NCBI GenBank assembly: GCA_020350725.1
Contig: CP070719.1
Coordinates: forward strand, 567,969-594,478
DNA length: 26,510 nt
Direction of reading: 5' to 3'
From: a bacterium
GTDB taxonomy: Bacteria > BMS3Abin14
Position numbers and translations under genes: made by a program. The first letter of the stretch is position 1, and each line of letters begins with the position of its first letter. Under the pieces are notes generated by a model that saw only the letters and a program-made list of their open reading frames with translations, was not told the origin of the DNA and did no database searches. Positions 1-7,070 of the stretch are shown piece after piece.

Positions 1-69
1 CATTTCCCCCCTGCTTACGTCCTTAATCCATTGACTTCCCGTGCCGTTTCCATGTACCAACACCTCTGT

Positions 70-1077
70 ATGGCTTCAAATGTTGAACAAAAGCCGGAAT
101 CCTCGGGAAAGGCCAGAGTCCGGTTCCTGTCCGTCGCCAAGGTGGCTGTCAGCATCCTCGTCCTGTGGCTTCTCCTTCGTCGGGTGGACCTCGGTCAGGC
201 TTTTGGTTTTCTCGCCGATAGCGGGAAAGGGCCCTGGTCTGCCGCCCTCGTTCTGGTGGTCCTGTCCCAGGCCCTTTCCTCTTTCCGTTGGCAGATTCTC
301 CTCAGGCCGCTCGGTTACAGTCTTGACTGGGTCAGGGTCCTGAAGATCTACTATATTGGCATGTTCTTCAGCCTGTTCCTTCCGTCGGTGATCGGGGGTG
401 ACGGCATCAAGACTTTTTACATCGCCGGTACCTGGAGGAGAATTCCAGCGGCCCTCTATACCCTCCTCGCCGACCGGGTCATAGGCATGACGGCCCTGAT
501 CCTGTACAGCCTCGTGGGTGCTGCCTCCGTGTGGTCGAGGGTCCCGCCGTGGATGGCGTTTTCGCTCCTGTTTGCCGTGCCGGTGATTTACCTCGTTGTG
601 GTTCTTCTGCCGCGTTTTTCTCAACCCATCCTGGACCTTAGCCGCCGCATGAGGGAGCTTCCCCGCGAACGTCTCTTCGTGTACTGGACCGATCCCACCC
701 CGGCCTTAAAGGGGTGGACTATCTCAATGGTTGTCCACCTGATGATCGTTCTTGCCCACCTCCTCATGGGGTCATCCCTCGGCCTGGACGTTCCCAAGGC
801 GGCCTGGTTCCTCATATATCCCCTGGCGGGGTTTATCTCTGTAATCCCGGTAAGCCTCAACGGGATCGGACTCAGGGAGGCCGCCTACGTCTATCTGCTC
901 GGTCTTTTCGGGGTGGGTCCGGAAAAGGCGTTCTCTCTGGGCCTCATGTGGTTCTCGATGGTTCTGATAAACGGTCTTCTGGGAGGGCTTCCATATCTTC
1001 TCGGCGGTGAGCTGAAAGTCAAGGAAGCATTGACCACAGAGAACGCGGAGAGTGATATTCCGGAATCCAGGATCTAG
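70..1077 (+). CDS. Flippase-like integral membrane protein (lysylphosphatidylglycerol synthase TM / UPF0104 family)
   Basis: Polytopic inner-membrane protein of the UPF0104 family, the fold shared with the membrane half of MprF. Members are thought to move or bind lipids or lipid-linked intermediates; the substrate cannot be read from sequence. Family-like segments are the stretch GGDGIKTFYI in the first third, LLADRVIGM soon after, and SLNGIGLREAAYVYL near the end. Hydrophobic segments fill most of the protein, and its length (about 335 residues) is normal. The start is uncertain: the frame is open from a TTG at 31 with ATGs at 52 and 70, none with a clear Shine-Dalgarno. I chose 70 because it leaves a short basic tail before the first membrane segment. 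The last 16 residues or so (ALTTENAESD...) are encoded by intergenic-type repeat DNA and are probably a recent read-through tail. It is followed in the same direction by the PaaK-like gene, 172 nt away. Confidence 0.85.
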   Translation: MASNVEQKPESSGKARVRFLSVAKVAVSILVLWLLLRRVDLGQAFGFLADSGKGPWSAALVLVVLSQALSSFRWQILLRPLGYSLDWVRVLKIYYIGMFFSLFLPSVIGGDGIKTFYIAGTWRRIPAALYTLLADRVIGMTALILYSLVGAASVWSRVPPWMAFSLLFAVPVIYLVVVLLPRFSQPILDLSRRMRELPRERLFVYWTDPTPALKGWTISMVVHLMIVLAHLLMGSSLGLDVPKAAWFLIYPLAGFISVIPVSLNGIGLREAAYVYLLGLFGVGPEKAFSLGLMWFSMVLINGLLGGLPYLLGGELKVKEALTTENAESDIPESRI

Positions 1078-1096
1078 GTTTCAGGGTCCAGGGTCT
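1032..1096. repeat. CCACAGAG-type repeat and AGGGTCC heptamer array overlapping the end of a CDS
   Basis: A CCACAGAGAACGCGGAGAG segment (from 1032) resembles the copies near 2971, 3009 and 10792. It is followed by four 7-nt units from 1069 to 1096: AGGATCT, AGGTTTC, AGGGTCC, AGGGTCT. The stop codon of the upstream flippase-like gene (TAG) lies inside this array, so its last residues are repeat-encoded. Confidence 0.7.
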
Positions 1097-1205
1097 CGAA
1101 TCGAGTTTCCTGGAACCGGATCAGGTTTTTATCGTCAGGAATGTAAAGAGCGCCGGCGGGAATAATTTGTTGTCCGTTATCTCTGTGGTAATATTTCTAA
1201 TCTTG

Positions 1206-1233
1206 AACCTTTAACCTTTATCCTTTAGCCCTG
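1206..1233. repeat. AACCTTT heptamer array
   Basis: Four consecutive 7-nt units: AACCTTT, AACCTTT, ATCCTTT, AGCCCTG. It lies 17 nt upstream of the PaaK-like start codon, where a Shine-Dalgarno would be expected; none is visible. The rest of 1097-1249 shows no other clear feature. Confidence 0.65.
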
Positions 1234-1249
1234 GACCCGGTATTCCCCA

Positions 1250-2578
1250 ATGCCCAAGACCAAACCCTTCTGGAACCCGGAAATAGAGACCATGCCGCGG
1301 CAGGACCTGGAGGCCCTCCAGGCGGATATGCTCCGGGACGTCGTGGACAGGGCCTACCGGAAAAGCCCCTTCTACCGTGATCTGTACCGGAAGGTCGGCA
1401 TTACCCCCAGGGATATCCGGTCCCTGGAGGACGTCCGCAAGCTCCCCTTCGTGGACAAGGAACTGGCCGACAGGGCCTACCCCTTCGGCATGCTCATGTG
1501 CGAGAGGTCGGAACTGCGCCAGGTCCACGCCGCCACCACTCCCAGCCGCCAGATCCTTCCCATCTGGGCCACGGAGGCGGACCTGGATCGATGGGCCGAG
1601 AGGTGTGCGCGCATCCTCTGGATGGTGGGTCTGAGGCCGGGTGAGAAACTCCAGAATGCCTTTCGCTTCGGTCTGTCCACGGGCGGATTCGGTTTCCACC
1701 TGGGCGCCATGAGGATGGGAATGACCAGCATCCCGGCCAGCATCGGCGGCACCGACCGCCAGATCGACTTCCTCGTGGACCTGGGCGTCGAGGGCATCGC
1801 CATGATGCCCTCCTACGGTCTCTTCCTCGGGATGAGGGCGCTTGAGAGGGGGATCGATCTGGGGAGGGAGTCGAACCTCAGGGTGGGACTCTTCGGGGCC
1901 GAACCCACCAGCACCCGGATGAAGACCAGGCTGGCCGAGCTCCTGGGCATCAAGGCCTACGGGGAATACGGCATGAACGAGTTCCTCGGCCCCGGCATGG
2001 CCTGCCATTGCCCCTTCAAGAAGGGCATGCACGCCTGGGGGGACCAATTCCTGGTCGAATGCATCGATCCCGGAACCGGAGAGCCGGTTGCCGAGGGGAA
2101 CTCGGGCGAGCTGGTCTGGACGTGGCTCAGCGCAGAGGCCACGGCGGCCATCCGGTTCAGGAGCCACGACATCTCCAGGGTGGTCTGGAAACGGTGCCGC
2201 TGCGGCCGAACCCACCCACGGGTGCGGCGCATATCGGGCCGGACCGACGACGCCCTGTCCATCGGGGGCTTCGTCATCTACCCCTCCCGGCTTCAGGACG
2301 TCATGGCCCTCTTCCCGGACGTGGGACCCTTCCAGGTGATCCTCGACTCCGTCAAGGGTCTGGACGATTTCTCCATAAGCGTCGAACTCCGGAAGGGCGC
2401 CGAGGTCGACGAGAGGGCCCTGACGGATAGGATCCGGAGCGCCGTCTGCTCCTACCTGGTGTGCACGCCCAGCGTCCAGGTCGTACCCGCGGGGAGCCTT
2501 GGACTCTCGGAGGCCGACCCTCCCTTCCGGATCATCGACTACCGGAGGTTCAGTGGGCGGTACGGAGCTGAGGAGTGA
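1250..2578 (+). CDS. Phenylacetate-CoA ligase (PaaK)-family protein with degraded ATP-binding motifs
   Basis: Homologue of the PaaK / coenzyme F390 synthetase group of adenylate-forming enzymes (442 residues, normal length). Family landmarks: N-terminal YRKSPFYRDLY (36-46), KLPFVDKEL (64-72), YGEYGMNEFLGPGMACHC in the middle, then IRFRSHDISRV, SGRTDDALSIGGFVIYPS and a C-terminal PFRIIDYRR. Two catalytic elements are abnormal. The glycine-rich phosphate loop, normally HASSGTTGxP, reads HAATTPSRQI (93-102) with no glycine. The C-terminal catalytic lysine normally found before RVIDxR is absent (DPPFRIIDYR). Adenylation is therefore doubtful; it may be a non-catalytic or repurposed member. It has no Shine-Dalgarno, so the start could also be the ATG at codon 15. 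It lies downstream of the flippase-like gene, with no obvious functional link. Confidence 0.8.
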   Translation: MPKTKPFWNPEIETMPRQDLEALQADMLRDVVDRAYRKSPFYRDLYRKVGITPRDIRSLEDVRKLPFVDKELADRAYPFGMLMCERSELRQVHAATTPSRQILPIWATEADLDRWAERCARILWMVGLRPGEKLQNAFRFGLSTGGFGFHLGAMRMGMTSIPASIGGTDRQIDFLVDLGVEGIAMMPSYGLFLGMRALERGIDLGRESNLRVGLFGAEPTSTRMKTRLAELLGIKAYGEYGMNEFLGPGMACHCPFKKGMHAWGDQFLVECIDPGTGEPVAEGNSGELVWTWLSAEATAAIRFRSHDISRVVWKRCRCGRTHPRVRRISGRTDDALSIGGFVIYPSRLQDVMALFPDVGPFQVILDSVKGLDDFSISVELRKGAEVDERALTDRIRSAVCSYLVCTPSVQVVPAGSLGLSEADPPFRIIDYRRFSGRYGAEE

Positions 2579-2614
2579 TCTCTGTTCACTTCGGACGCGG
2601 GGGAAAATGTGTCC

Positions 2615-2642
2615 AGAGTCCAGGGGCCAGAGTCCTGAGGGG
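2615..2642. repeat. AGAGTCC/AGGGGCC heptamer array
   Basis: Four units in register: AGAGTCC, AGGGGCC, AGAGTCC, TGAGGGG. The first two units recur identically and in the same order at 26219-26232, 23.6 kb away. Confidence 0.7.
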
Positions 2643-2656
2643 GCGAAGGGGCGGTA

Positions 2657-2766
2657 GGGCCCTTCGACAAGCTCACGGCAGGCAGGGCAGGCGAGGAACA
2701 GAAGCGGGGACGCAGGGAGACGGGGACGCGATAGGGCGACAGGGCGAGGGGGAGAGGGGGAGAAGG
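2657..2766. repeat. GACAAGCTCA motif and purine-rich GGGGACGC repeats
   Basis: CCCTTCGACAAGCTCACGG (from about 2660) is followed by GGCAGG repeats and by degenerate GGGGACGCAGGGAGAC-type units running into a GGGGGAGA purine tract. GAGCTTGTC, the reverse complement of the first core, also appears at about 13987. No coding signal is visible. Confidence 0.5.
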
Positions 2767-2781
2767 ATATATCGTTCTAAG

Positions 2782-2865
2782 AGATAAGTGATAAGAGATA
2801 AGTCTACTGAGCGGTTACTTATCACATATCACTTATGTACTTGGGACTCAGCTCTCAGTTAGTGC
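2782..2865. repeat. Inverted pair of AGATAAG / ACTTATC heptamer arrays
   Basis: The left array is AGATAAG, TGATAAG, AGATAAG (2782-2802). The right array is ACTTATC, ACATATC, ACTTATG (2817-2837), approximately its reverse complement, so the two could pair as a hairpin around a 14-nt spacer. Heptamers continue with TACTTGG, GACTCAG, CTCTCAG and TTAGTGC to 2865. Confidence 0.7.
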
Positions 2866-2970
2866 CTGGGACGTGGAACGCGTATCACCGGCAACGGGGA
2901 CCTAGGGACAAAAGACGGTTGTCATTGCGAACCGGAAACTGCGTGAAACAATCCCGATGATAATAACCTT

Positions 2971-3027
2971 TACCACAGAGGACCACGGAGGCGTCCCTTG
3001 AGACGCTACCACAGAGGGCCACAGAGT
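2971..3027. repeat. ACCACAGAGG repeat, two copies around a short inverted repeat
   Basis: ACCACAGAGGACCACGGAG and ACCACAGAGGGCCACAGAG are separated by GCGTCCCTTGAGACGC, whose ends GCGTC and GACGC are complementary. Related sequence occurs at 1032 (inside a CDS tail) and 10792. Confidence 0.55.
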
Positions 3028-3039
3028 TGATTTTATTTT

Positions 3040-3250
3040 GGATTTTGGACTTTGGATTTTGGATTCGTTGACTAATCACGAATCACAAGTCACCAATCAC
3101 GGCGGTTCCAACCGTGAACCGTGAACGGTCTTTTTGGATTTTGGACTTTGGACTTTGGATTCGATACTTAATCACAAATCACGAGTCACCAATCACGGCG
3201 GTTCCAACCCTAAACTGTGACCGGGGAACTGTGAAACGTGAACTGTCCTT
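3040..3250. repeat. Composite heptamer module, tandemly duplicated with 96-bp period
   Basis: Copy 1: three GGATTTT/GGACTTT units (3040-3060) plus GGATTCG, four AATCACN/AGTCACC units (3074-3101), the bridge GCGGTTCC (3102-3109), then two AACCGTG units. Copy 2 repeats every element exactly 96 nt later: GGATTTT at 3136, AATCACA at 3170, GCGGTTCC at 3198, then degenerate AACTGTG units. The AATCACN-GCGGTTCC-AACCGTG part recurs at 26265-26384. From here to 3566 I see nothing else definite. Confidence 0.8.
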
Positions 3251-3566
3251 TTTTAGAATTCCCAACCTAAAGGATAATACCGACAGAACTAACGTCAAGT
3301 ACAGCTTGACACTTACGGTAGATCGAATTTGTTTTATTTAAAAGCTGTTTGGGAAGCCTGATTTGCCTAAGCCTCCATTTTCAGGCGGTATTTTTTCACT
3401 TGGCAGGACTTCAAATGATGTGTTTCCTCCTCGGATAAAATAGCATTTTACTCTTGCAAACCGGGGGGGTACTCGCTATACTTGGCCACTCATGCTGATA
3501 CCAGAATCGGCGTCGGGGTGGGGCGCCACGGGTCCTTTACCACTTGTAAAGACAGGAAAAATCGGC

Positions 3567-3595
3567 TTGACATGGATATTGTGAAGTGCTAATTT
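3567..3595 (+). promoter_or_regulatory. Sigma70-type promoter for the 3839 outer-membrane protein gene
   Basis: TTGACA (3567-3572), a 17-nt spacer, TAATTT (3590-3595). It predicts a 5' leader of about 240 nt. The same -35, spacer length and -10 occur at 6952-6980 before the second outer-membrane protein gene. Confidence 0.6.
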
Positions 3596-3838
3596 TTCGG
3601 GAAATTGAGCCTCGGGGAGGGTGATCCGGGGGAAGAAAATCCGGACCGTGTCTATTCGCCGCATTGCGGAACCGTATTCATTTCGGTCACGGCCCGGTTC
3701 ACGGATAAAATAGAGAAAGGAAACCAGAGGAAAGGAGGGGATAGCGGGGTTCCCAAAGACACATCCGATCTACCATTTCGTGTTCAATCGACTAGTTACT
3801 AAGCATGTTCAACCTCATACTTCTTTAAGGAGGGAGAT

Positions 3839-5059
3839 ATGAAGAGATTTTCCATTTTACTGTTGGCCCTGGCATTCGCGGTTGCCATTGCCGCTCCCGC
3901 CATGGCCGTCCACGAGGGATCCCTCGACACGGGTCCGCCTCCGGCCGACATGGAGGAGGGATGGGCCATGTACGGGGACTATACTCTGGATGCAGAGGAC
4001 TATACCCACCGGACCGACGCTCAGACCCAGTGGTACGACGACGAGTTCCAGTTCGTCATCATGGTGGACCGCGGCCCGGTGACAGCCACCGTGGACCTTG
4101 AAGTCTCCGACGATGAGAATTTCGAGGGAAGCGGCAAAGCCAGGACGGGGGACCTCGTTGACAACTACTTCGTCGTGTACGACGCCGGCGCCAGGGTCGA
4201 GGGCCTGAGCTTCAAGGTCGGCGAGTTCGGCAATTCATTCCATTCCAAAGCCATCTTCTACTCCGAGGGCGGCCACCAGATCGGTGCTATATACAGTGCC
4301 GATTTCGGTAAAGTCGGTCTCTACCTGGGCAAGAAGGACGAGACCAAGTCGGATCCCGACGCGGATGATGACCTGATCACGTTTACCCTCGACATCGCCA
4401 AGTCGATCGACTTCTTCAAGAGCCTGGACTTCATCTACGCTTCAGGTTCTAACGAGGTCACCGCCGGTTCGGAGTACGATTACAGCTTCTTCGGCGGCTA
4501 CGCAGCTTTCGACATCGGTCCTGTTCCCATAACACTGGAGATGGGTTCAGTTAGTGATGATAGAGATCCGGATACTGTGGGTGGTAACGACGGCGGCCAG
4601 TATTTCTATATGACCGCCGGTTTTGACGAGTTCGTCGGCTTCGACCTGAACCTCGAATACTACAATGCTAACGAGGATCATGGTACCATGACTTTCGGTG
4701 ACGACGACTTCTTCCCCCTCATGATCTACGGCTTCCGGAGCGGCGACAATGAAGCCCTTGCGGACGTCGATCTGATCATGGTCAGCGCCTCCTACGCGGT
4801 GAGCGACTTCCTGACCCTGAAGGGCAAGGTCCTCGTCGCCGGAGACGAGGGTAACGCGGTTGTTAACGACGACGATGGATTTGCCGACTATACTAACACC
4901 AATGACAGTGTTGGAACCGAGATCGACGTTCACGCCATCATGAAGTGGGCCGGCAACGTCACCTCCACCCTGACCTACGCCACCTGGAGCCCGGGCGACG
5001 GCTACACGCCCGACGACACCGCTACCGACATCCGCCTCAGGACGGTCTTCAGCTGGTAA
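3839..5059 (+). CDS. Secreted acidic outer-membrane beta-barrel protein (porin-like)
   Basis: 406 residues with a Sec signal peptide: basic MKRF, a hydrophobic core, and an AMA cleavage site near residue 23. The mature part is rich in Asp, Gly and aromatic residues, with alternating hydrophobic stretches (VEGLSFKVGEFGNSF, QIGAIYSADFGKVGLYLG, ASYAVSDFLTLKGKVLVAG). It ends in RLRTVFSW; a C-terminal aromatic residue is the usual signal for BAM-dependent insertion. An AAGGAGGG Shine-Dalgarno lies about 5 nt before the ATG. Strong promoter, strong Shine-Dalgarno and a dedicated terminator suggest an abundant, monocistronic protein. The exact porin family and the cargo cannot be named. The surface-like repeats of D/E (SDDRDPDTVGGNDGG, VVNDDDGFADY) could bind cations, which is speculation. 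Confidence 0.85.
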   Translation: MKRFSILLLALAFAVAIAAPAMAVHEGSLDTGPPPADMEEGWAMYGDYTLDAEDYTHRTDAQTQWYDDEFQFVIMVDRGPVTATVDLEVSDDENFEGSGKARTGDLVDNYFVVYDAGARVEGLSFKVGEFGNSFHSKAIFYSEGGHQIGAIYSADFGKVGLYLGKKDETKSDPDADDDLITFTLDIAKSIDFFKSLDFIYASGSNEVTAGSEYDYSFFGGYAAFDIGPVPITLEMGSVSDDRDPDTVGGNDGGQYFYMTAGFDEFVGFDLNLEYYNANEDHGTMTFGDDDFFPLMIYGFRSGDNEALADVDLIMVSASYAVSDFLTLKGKVLVAGDEGNAVVNDDDGFADYTNTNDSVGTEIDVHAIMKWAGNVTSTLTYATWSPGDGYTPDDTATDIRLRTVFSW

Positions 5060-5084
5060 AAAACGCCATCTTGAGCTGTTCGAA

Positions 5085-5115
5085 GGGTCCCGCCGTCCGG
5101 CGGGACCCTTTTTTT
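5085..5115 (+). terminator. Rho-independent terminator
   Basis: Perfect 10-bp stem GGGTCCCGCC / GGCGGGACCC with a GTCC loop, followed by seven T. It lies 26 nt after the stop of the beta-barrel gene. Confidence 0.93.
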
Positions 5116-5523
5116 GTCCATGCTAAGACCCCTAACCGCGGCGTGGGCCGGACGACGGAAGGGCAGCAGAAGGATAGGCAGGGGTTGAAATAGAAACGGG
5201 AGAGGTAATGGCGGGTGTTCGAGTATGGACTGTGTGAGTGGGGAGAAGGGGAGTCTATGGCGAACGACCCTGGATGCCGGGAAGGCGATATCGCGGCGGG
5301 GAGTCACCCGTTTGCCTTGGTCTCACACCTTTGGCCTACCCCGGTGTCGACCATCCCTGCCCAGCCCGACAGGAGGCTGCGGCAAATTGAGGGGCGGTTT
5401 GTCCGTGGAATCATCCCCGTGGTCCGACCAGACGAGATCCTGTATGAAAGGGCAAGGAGAGGGCCTCCCTGCCGTCCCGGGACGGAAAGGATGGACGCGG
5501 CCTTTGGAACAACGGCGTGGGTT
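5116..5523. other. Intergenic stretch with no supported gene
   Basis: About 400 nt between the terminator and the 3' end of the small minus-strand Cys-rich gene. The open frames here have no Shine-Dalgarno or recognisable protein features. No heptamer array or clear promoter is visible. Confidence 0.5.
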
Positions 5524-5799
5524 CTAGGGAGAAACGGTGGCCGGTTTTCTCACCGGACCGGCTGGAAGGGGAACGGCGGTGGACGGCTCTTTGCCGATGC
5601 CGACGGCGGCCCGGGAGGGGCAGGTGCACAGGTAGGTGTTGCCGAAGGGGCACCGGAAAGCGCATGCATTGGCCCTCGGGCCCCGCTCGAGGCACACCAT
5701 GAAGTTCCTGTTGCCGATGTTGCCCGTGGTGCAGGGCCCGTCGGCGCTCTTGCTGGACGGTTTACCGCCCGAGAAGTATCGGAAAAAACCCACCTTCAT
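5524..5799 (-). CDS. Small cysteine-rich hypothetical protein
   Basis: 91 residues; not a family I recognise. The N-terminus is MKVGFFRYFSGGK. The core contains six cysteines: PCTTGNIGNRN, VCLERGP, ANACAFRCPF and YLCTCPSR. A proline/alanine-rich tail follows. Support for coding: codon third positions are overwhelmingly G or C, as in the sure genes here, and the cysteine motif looks structured rather than random. The spacing (CxxxC, CxC) could bind metal or form disulfides. No signal peptide is obvious. The Shine-Dalgarno is weak (GCGGGG, about 2 nt before the ATG). It is divergent from the small gene at 6008. The overlapping plus-strand frame (5215-5823) looks like a shadow. Confidence 0.55.
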   Translation of the reverse strand: MKVGFFRYFSGGKPSSKSADGPCTTGNIGNRNFMVCLERGPRANACAFRCPFGNTYLCTCPSRAAVGIGKEPSTAVPLPAGPVRKPATVSP

Positions 5800-6007
5800 T
5801 ACCCCGCTTTGATGCTAAGATAGGATCCGCCGCATGCCGGAGCCCCCCCGGGCCGCCGGAACATACATGTGGCGAGACGCTCTTGTATAGAATTTATCTT
5901 CCGAATGCAAGCAAAATATTCCGGGGCCGGGCAATGGCTGCCGGGGCCTTTTTAGACCGGGATCGGCGGGTTAAACATACGACAGATACGGGAAGGGAGG
6001 TTTTGAA

Positions 6008-6274
6008 ATGTCAGGTGGATTGGAGAGGGCCCGGTTGGGGGGAGGGAAGGCGTTCCTGTTGGGTGTCCTGACGGCGGCGGCCGTCCTCGTCCTCCTCGGG
6101 GCCGGGCCGTCGGGCAACGGCGGACCCTCCTATCAGGTCACGTCGTCGACCACGGGAGCAGGCCGCGTCGTGGTCCACATCGTGGACACGTCCACCGGCG
6201 AGACCAAGGTGGTGTCCAACGGGATCAGGAGCCAGTACGGTGTGACCTTCGGGGAGATGGCGGCGGATCTGTAG
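6008..6274 (+). CDS. Small membrane-anchored hypothetical protein
   Basis: 88 residues with a good Shine-Dalgarno (AAGGGAGG, 5993-6000). One hydrophobic segment, about residues 15-33 (AFLLGVLTAAAVLVLLGAG), is either a signal anchor or an uncleaved signal. A 50-residue exported domain follows, with a beta-strand-like RVVVHIVDTSTGETKVV and a C-terminal QYGVTFGEMAADL. Short secreted proteins with a VHIVDTSTGETK-like strand pattern are common, but I cannot name a family. Upstream (5886-5891) there is a TATAGA that could be a -10, without a convincing -35. Confidence 0.65.
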   Translation: MSGGLERARLGGGKAFLLGVLTAAAVLVLLGAGPSGNGGPSYQVTSSTTGAGRVVVHIVDTSTGETKVVSNGIRSQYGVTFGEMAADL

Positions 6275-6303
6275 GGCGGGAAAAAGGGTTACCAGGAGCC
6301 GGG

Positions 6304-6331
6304 ATTCAGCAGTCCGTATTCGGTATTCAGC
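6304..6331. repeat. ATTCAGC/ATTCGGT heptamer array
   Basis: Four units in register: ATTCAGC, AGTCCGT, ATTCGGT, ATTCAGC. It starts 29 nt after the stop of the small membrane protein gene. It is related to the TTCAGTA/TACTGAA family found at 14600, 17764, 18214 and 22711. Confidence 0.65.
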
Positions 6332-6403
6332 AAAACATCGAAGATCGACTCCTGAAATCAGCTCTCGGCGTAACGGTTACCTCTTTCCCGGAGTAGTGCA
6401 AAA

Positions 6404-6639
6404 TATGCGCAAGAAGGGGTGGACTGCCATGGTTTGCGCAGAAAGTGCGCGCTTAATCTGGAACCATTTTCGATACGTGGAGGGAGAAAGCCGTTTCAAA
6501 TCAACCCATTACGGAATTGGACACCTGTTGGCATACCGGTTGCAATATTCCGGGCGAAGGCTCCTTTCTCACCCCGGTGCCCGGCAGCGGCAAACCCTTT
6601 CTCCCCTCCTTAAACCCTGCCGGGTAACCGGGACTTTTT
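6404..6639 (+). other. Structured non-coding stretch, possible small RNA or leader
   Basis: There is no convincing gene here. TGCGCAA (about 6406) can pair with TTGCGCA (about 6435), and GCGCA/TGCGC forms a tight hairpin with loop GAAAG. The stretch ends in a long terminator-like hairpin (separate entry). I found no match to a riboswitch consensus I know, and no clear promoter. Confidence 0.3.
6573..6639 (+). terminator. Long terminator-like hairpin followed by T run
   Basis: CCCGGT (6573-6578) pairs with ACCGGG (6627-6632), and CCCGGCAG (6580-6587) pairs with CTGCCGGG (6617-6624). That gives 14 bp with one small internal bulge and a 29-nt pyrimidine-rich loop. AC then TTTTT follow (6635-6639). 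The nearest upstream gene ends 300 nt earlier, so it may end a separate transcript. Confidence 0.6.
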
Positions 6640-6691
6640 ATGCCCTCGCGGGGCAGACAATGACATCACCGGAACTCTCGGGATCGAGCCC

Positions 6692-6946
6692 AGATCCAAA
6701 ATCTAAGATCCGAAACCGGTATATGCAATGTTCTGTTGCTCTGATCTCTAATGCTCCAAACTCCAATGGCTGATGTTCCAATTTCTAATACTCCAATCTC
6801 CAATCTCCAATGTTCTAATGCTCCAATGCTCTCATCTCTAATGTTCTGATCTCCAATCCTCCAATGTTCTAACCTCTGATACTCTATTTTCTAATGCTCT
6901 ATTGCCTGATGCTCCCATTCCCCCCGCCTGACGCTCTCACCCTCTA
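6692..6946. repeat. AGATCCA heptamers and long TCTAATG/CTCCAATG 7/8-nt array
   Basis: AGATCCA, AAATCTA, AGATCCG, AAACCGG occupy 6692-6719. From about 6731 to 6946 there are some 25 degenerate 7- or 8-nt units of the form (A/G)AT(G)(C/T)TC(C/T). The same family is at 15244-15369. The array ends only 6 nt before the -35 of the next promoter. Confidence 0.8.
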
Positions 6947-6951
6947 TATTC

Positions 6952-6980
6952 TTGACATCGACCGGCCTTTCCCATAATTT
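6952..6980 (+). promoter_or_regulatory. Sigma70-type promoter for the 7071 gene
   Basis: TTGACA (6952-6957), a 17-nt spacer, TAATTT (6975-6980). This is the same architecture as 3567-3595. It predicts a leader of about 85 nt before the ATG at 7071. Confidence 0.7.
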
Positions 6981-7070
6981 GCAAATTGCCGGAACGTGAG
7001 AATATGGAGGGGCCAAACTGTCCTGTTTTCCCTGTCAAATAGAGTTCGGAATTCTGCAAAGGAGGTATTC

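Noticed and set aside
1120-1132. Terminator after the flippase-like gene
   Set aside because: CCTG/CAGG with a T run (around 1109-1132) has only a 4-bp stem.
2782-3250. CRISPR array
   Set aside because: Units are only 7 nt and abut without spacers; no repeat of 23 nt or more with unique spacers and no cas genes nearby.
5215-5823. 202-residue plus-strand open frame
   Set aside because: Low-complexity composition, no Shine-Dalgarno, overlaps a better minus-strand frame with strong third-position GC.
6404-6639. c-di-GMP, TPP or cobalamin riboswitch
   Set aside because: None of the conserved core motifs of these classes could be found.
6396-6773. 125-residue plus-strand open frame
   Set aside because: Runs through a terminator hairpin and into heptamer arrays; no protein features or ribosome site.
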